Assembly: GCF_036226765.1 (NCBI RefSeq) | Contig: NZ_CP109017.1 | Location: 4,155,001-4,219,000 of the forward strand | DNA: 64,000 nt | DNA from: Streptomyces sp. NBC_00670 | GTDB taxonomy: Bacteria > Actinomycetota > Actinomycetes > Streptomycetales > Streptomycetaceae | Direction of reading: 5' to 3' | Shown: positions 60,497-64,000 of the stretch, in pieces | Numbering within the stretch: position 1 is the stretch's first letter | How the letters are laid out: every line of letters starts with the position of its first letter | Translations under genes and position numbers: made by a program | The notes under the pieces: model-generated | The model's input: the letters and a program-made list of their open reading frames with translations, nothing else | Database searches by the model: none | Told to the model about the DNA's origin: nothing

Positions 60497-61816
60497 ATGG
60501 CTCATGTGAGCTATCCGTACGAAGCCCCAGTTTCGCAGACTCTTTTCGAGCGCGCCGAGGCCGTCACGCCGGGCGGCGTGAACTCTCCGGTCCGCGCCTT
60601 CGGTGCCGTGGGCGGTACGCCCCGGTTCATGGTGTCCGGCACCGGTCCGTACCTGACCGACGCCGACGGCAGGGAATACGTGGACCTCGTGTGCTCCTGG
60701 GGACCCATGATCCTCGGCCACGCCCGTCCCGAGGTGATCGCCGCCGTCCAGGAGGCCGTCGCCCGCGGCACCTCCTTCGGCACGCCCGGCGAGGGCGAGG
60801 TCGCGCTCGCCGAGGAGATGGTCGCCCGGGTCGCGCCCCTGGAACAGGTCCGGCTGGTCTCCAGCGGCACCGAGGCCACCATGTCCGCCGTCCGCCTCGC
60901 GCGCGGGTTCACCCGGCGCGCGAAGGTGGTGAAGTTCGCCGGGTGCTACCACGGGCACGTCGACGCGCTCCTCGCCGCGGCCGGCTCCGGCGTCGCCACC
61001 TTCGCCCTGCCCGACACCCCCGGTGTCACCGGCGCCCAGGCGGGCGACACGATCGTGCTGCCGTACAACGACCTCGACGCCGTCCGTACCGCCTTCGCCG
61101 CGCACCCCGGCGAGATCGCCTGCGTGATCACCGAGGCCTCGCCCGGCAACATGGGCGTCGTCCCGCCGCTGCCCGGCTTCAACCAGGGCCTGCGCGACCT
61201 GTGCCGCGAGGACGGCGCGCTGTACATCTCCGACGAGGTCATGACGGGCTTCCGCACCAGCCGTGCCGGATGGTACGGCGTCGACGGCGTCGAGCCCGAC
61301 CTGATGACCTTCGGCAAGGTGATGGGCGGCGGTTTCCCCGCCGCCGCGTTCGGCGGCCGCGCCGACGTCATGGCGCACCTCGCCCCGGCCGGCCCCGTCT
61401 ACCAGGCCGGCACCCTCTCCGGGAACCCGGTCGCCACCGCCGCCGGCCTCGCCCAGCTGCGGCTCCTCGACGACGCCGCGTACGCCACGGTCGACGCGGT
61501 CTCCGCGCGGCTGCGGGCGCTGGTGACTCAGGCGCTCACCAAGGAGGGCGTCGCGCACACCGTGCAGAACGCCTCCAACATGTTCTCCGTGTTCTTCACC
61601 GACCGTCCGGTGCGGAACTACGAGGACGCCCGCGCGCAGGAGTCGTACCGCTTCACCGCGTTCTTCCACTCGATGCTCGCCCAGGGCGTCCACCTTCCCC
61701 CTTCCTCCTTCGAGTCCTGGTTCGTGTCCACCGCGCACGACGACCGGGCCCTGGAGCGGATCGCCGACGCCCTTCCGGCGGCGGCCCGAGCAGCAGCGGA
61801 GGCCACGGCCGCATGA
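60497..61816 (+). CDS. hemL: Glutamate-1-semialdehyde 2,1-aminomutase
   Basis: The 439-residue PLP enzyme makes 5-aminolevulinate from the HemA product. It shows PGGVNSPVRAFGAVGG, SSGTEATMSAVRLARGFT, the Asp motif in YISDEVMTGFR and the Schiff-base Lys274 in LMTFGKVMGGGFPAAAFGG. The ATG is at 60497; a GTG at 60506 is also possible. It is coupled to the downstream phosphatase gene by an ATGA overlap. It lies about 42 kb from hemA in this window. Confidence 0.97.
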   Translation: MAHVSYPYEAPVSQTLFERAEAVTPGGVNSPVRAFGAVGGTPRFMVSGTGPYLTDADGREYVDLVCSWGPMILGHARPEVIAAVQEAVARGTSFGTPGEGEVALAEEMVARVAPLEQVRLVSSGTEATMSAVRLARGFTRRAKVVKFAGCYHGHVDALLAAAGSGVATFALPDTPGVTGAQAGDTIVLPYNDLDAVRTAFAAHPGEIACVITEASPGNMGVVPPLPGFNQGLRDLCREDGALYISDEVMTGFRTSRAGWYGVDGVEPDLMTFGKVMGGGFPAAAFGGRADVMAHLAPAGPVYQAGTLSGNPVATAAGLAQLRLLDDAAYATVDAVSARLRALVTQALTKEGVAHTVQNASNMFSVFFTDRPVRNYEDARAQESYRFTAFFHSMLAQGVHLPPSSFESWFVSTAHDDRALERIADALPAAARAAAEATAA

Positions 61817-62523
61817 GCACCCCCGGAAACGACAGCAGGAACAACAGCAGGAACGACGAGATCACCGTCGTGCACGTGATGCGGCACGGTGAGGTCGAGA
61901 ACCCGGAGGGCGTCCTGTACGGGCGGCTCGCCGGGTACCACCTCTCCGAGCTGGGCCGGAAGATGGCCGAGCGGGTCGCCGAGCACCTCGCCACCCGTGA
62001 CGTCACCCATGTCGTCGCCTCCCCGCTGGAGCGCGCCCAGGAGACGGCGACGCCCATCGCCAAGGCGCACGGTCTCGACCTCGCCACGGACGAGAGGCTG
62101 ATCGAGGCGGAGAACGTCTTCCAGGGCAAGACCTTCGGCGTCGGCGACGGCGCGCTGCGGCGGCCGGCCAACTGGAAGCACGTCGTCAACCCGTTCAAGC
62201 CGTCCTGGGGCGAGCCATACGTGGACCAGGTCGTACGGATGATGGGGGCGCTGCACGCCGCGCGGGACGCGGCGCGGGGGCACGAGGCGGTGTGCGTCAG
62301 CCATCAGCTGCCGATCTGGATCCTGCGGTCGTACGTGGAGAAGCGGCGGTTGTGGCACGACCCGCGCAAGCGGCAGTGCACGCTCGCGTCGTTGACGACG
62401 TTCACGTTCCAGGGGGACCGGATCGTCTCGGTGGGGTACACCGAGCCGGCTCGCGACCTGGTGCCGGCGCATCTGCTTGCCGGAGGCAAGGGGAAGGGGA
62501 ACACCAAGGCGTTCGGGGCGTGA
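61813..62523 (+). CDS. Histidine phosphatase family protein
   Basis: The 236-residue protein has HVMRHGEVENPEG, the phosphohistidine RHG motif, SPLERAQETATPIA, the Glu in RLIEAENVFQG and the second His in VCVSHQLPIWILR. It is a branch-1 histidine phosphatase or phosphoglycerate-mutase-like enzyme with an unknown substrate. It shares four bases with the hemL stop and is followed by a hairpin. Confidence 0.93.
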   Translation: MSTPGNDSRNNSRNDEITVVHVMRHGEVENPEGVLYGRLAGYHLSELGRKMAERVAEHLATRDVTHVVASPLERAQETATPIAKAHGLDLATDERLIEAENVFQGKTFGVGDGALRRPANWKHVVNPFKPSWGEPYVDQVVRMMGALHAARDAARGHEAVCVSHQLPIWILRSYVEKRRLWHDPRKRQCTLASLTTFTFQGDRIVSVGYTEPARDLVPAHLLAGGKGKGNTKAFGA

Positions 62524-62530
62524 GGCGTGT

Positions 62531-62553
62531 GCGGTGCCTGTGAGAGGCACCGC
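62531..62553 (+). terminator. Terminator after the hemL operon
   Basis: gcggtgcct (62531-62539) and aggcaccgc (62545-62553) pair perfectly over 9 bp around gtgag, 7 nt after the stop. It ends the hemL-phosphatase transcript. Confidence 0.75.
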
Positions 62554-62712
62554 CCCCGATCTCTCGCTGAGCTGAATGATCGTATTTTCGTAACAACCGG
62601 GGCATAACCCTCCCCCGAACGGAACCCCCGACTCGCCCCCGCCCTCTACCTCTGTGTCAGCTGGGAGTCAGCTGAGCGGAAGCTGAGTGCAGCGAGAACA
62701 AGGGGCCGCCCC

Positions 62713-64000
62713 ATGCGGAACATCAGCCGGCGAGGAATGATCGGGCTCGGTGCGGGCGCCGCCGCGGCGATGGGACTCGCCGCGTGCGGTGGCAGCAAGG
62801 ACGACGACGCCGCCACCCACGCCGGCGGTTCCGGCAAGAAGGAGTCCAGCAGCCCCAAGCCCACCGCGCGCCCCATAGGCGACGGCTCCACGTCCGACAC
62901 CGGGGCCCAGCCGCACCAGCCCGACAAGCCCGTGCCGCTGGAGCCCGGCCAGACCCCGCCGCAGTTCGTGATCTTTTCCTGGGACGGCGCCGGCGAGGTC
63001 GGCAACGGCCTCTTCCCGCGCTTCCTCAAGCTCGCCAAGGAGCACGACGCGCACATGACGTTCTTCCTCTCCGGGCTCTATCTGCTCCCGGAGTCGAAGA
63101 AGCGCATGTACCACGGGCCCAACAACGCCCCCGGCGCCTCCGACATCGGCTACCTCACCGACGAGCACATCAAGCTCACGCTGAAGTACATACGCCAGGC
63201 CTGGCTGGACGGCCACGAGATAGGCACCCACTTCAACGGCCACTTCTGCTCCGGCCACGGCACGGTCGCCAACTGGACGCCCAAGCAGTGGCGCAGCGAG
63301 ATCGACCAGGCCAAGTCCTTCGTCAAGGAGTGGCGGACCAACACCGGCTGGACCGACCTGCCCTCGCTCCCGTTCGACTACGACAAGGAGCTCGTCGGCG
63401 GCCGCACCCCCTGTCTGCTCGGCCAGGACAACCTGCTCCCCACCGCGCGCGAGCTCGGCTGGCGCTACGACGCCTCCTCGCCCGGCGGCCGCCAGCGCTG
63501 GCCCGAGCAGCGCAACCGGGTCTGGGACCTGCCCCTCCAGGGCGTGCCGTTCCCGGGCCACAGCTTCGAGGTCCTCTCGATGGACTACAACATGCTGGCC
63601 AACCAGTCCGTGAACTCCACCAAGGCCCCGCCCTCGAACTACCCGGGCTGGCGCACGCAGGCCGCGAACGCCTACATCAACGGCTTCAAGCGGGCCTACG
63701 AGTCCAACCGGGCGCCCTTCTTCATCGGCAACCACTTCGAGGAGTGGAACGGCGGCATCTACATGGACGCCGTCGAGCAGGCGTTCAAGCACATCGCGCG
63801 GGAGAAGGAGAAGGGCGCCGACGTGCGCCTGGTCTCCTTCCGCCAGTTCGTGGACTGGCTGGACGTGCAGCGCCCCGAGATCGTCGAGAAGCTCCAGTCG
63901 CTCGACGTCGGCCAGAAGCCGGCCGGCGGCTGGAAGGAGTTCCTCAAGGACGACACCGGGACGAGCACGGACACGGGCGAGGGCACCGGCACGGAGACCG
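62713..64000 (+). CDS. Twin-arginine-type lipoprotein, polysaccharide-deacetylase-like (3' end beyond the window)
   Basis: The frame is open from the ATG at 62713 to the window edge, at least 429 codons. The signal reads MRNISRRGMIGLGAGAAAAM then GLAACGG: an SRR twin-arginine motif and lipobox LAAC. The mature part begins with a Ser/Lys/Pro/Asp linker. IFSWDGAGEVGNG, MTFFLSGLYLLP and EIGTHFNGHFCSGHG carry the Asp and His positions expected of NodB-like deacetylases, and FFIGNHFEEWNGG lies near the end. It is probably an extracellular carbohydrate esterase. The start follows AAGGGG. Confidence 0.85.
   Translation, partial: MRNISRRGMIGLGAGAAAAMGLAACGGSKDDDAATHAGGSGKKESSSPKPTARPIGDGSTSDTGAQPHQPDKPVPLEPGQTPPQFVIFSWDGAGEVGNGLFPRFLKLAKEHDAHMTFFLSGLYLLPESKKRMYHGPNNAPGASDIGYLTDEHIKLTLKYIRQAWLDGHEIGTHFNGHFCSGHGTVANWTPKQWRSEIDQAKSFVKEWRTNTGWTDLPSLPFDYDKELVGGRTPCLLGQDNLLPTARELGWRYDASSPGGRQRWPEQRNRVWDLPLQGVPFPGHSFEVLSMDYNMLANQSVNSTKAPPSNYPGWRTQAANAYINGFKRAYESNRAPFFIGNHFEEWNGGIYMDAVEQAFKHIAREKEKGADVRLVSFRQFVDWLDVQRPEIVEKLQSLDVGQKPAGGWKEFLKDDTGTSTDTGEGTGTET

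Overview
The window is a very GC-rich stretch of actinobacterial chromosome and almost certainly comes from a Streptomyces. The evidence is the strong G/C bias at third codon positions, GTG and TTG starts with purine-rich ribosome binding sites, an actinobacterial-type 23S rRNA, the developmental sigma factor BldN beside its anti-sigma RsbN, a rex-hemA-hemC-hemD operon behind a Rex operator, and a class I lysyl-tRNA synthetase. From memory, the gene order resembles the bldN/rex region of the S. coelicolor chromosome. No search was run.

Layout. 1-3540: the end of an rRNA operon (16S-23S spacer, 23S, 5S, terminator). 3543-11531: mostly plus-strand housekeeping genes: a HAD phosphatase, two membrane proteins, AcuC, an unassigned conserved protein, an excisionase-type HTH protein, a 32-residue ribosomal protein, an epimerase-like protein and an acyltransferase. 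11549-15304: a tandem repeat and terminator, then rsbN, bldN and a HAD-IB phosphatase on the minus strand. 15432-15629: a large nested palindrome. 15666-21558: a glutaredoxin-like protein and the Rex-controlled heme operon. 21637-25367: an NmrA-like/HxlR divergent pair, a secreted hydrolase and a DNA-binding protein with a cysteine-rich tail. 25439-27671: a divergent cluster of Roadblock-like proteins. 27861-36173: hemB, a lipoprotein divergent from a membrane-tethered HTH protein, a kinase-like protein, and the divergent pair argS/lysS. 36269-48829: a DUF2637 membrane protein, two DUF3558 lipoproteins, rtcB, oxidoreductases, a glycosyltransferase, a two-component system, an acetyltransferase and a YnfA-family protein. 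49206-56305: a flotillin-like protein followed by a 1634-residue AAA+ ATPase. 56312-58462: decayed gene fragments, a hemerythrin protein and a frameshifted diiron-type protein. 58731-64000: a ZIP transporter, a hypothetical protein, hemL, a phosphatase and the start of a secreted deacetylase-like lipoprotein.

How the genes work together. hemA, hemL, hemB, hemC and hemD supply nearly the whole C5 route from glutamyl-tRNA to uroporphyrinogen III, in three places. Rex ties part of this to the NADH/NAD+ ratio. bldN/rsbN control aerial hyphal development. The most system-like, poorly described loci are the SPFH-AAA+ pair (49206-56305) and the Roadblock cluster (25439-27671). Several strong hairpins and a dispersed GC-rich palindromic repeat family separate transcription units.
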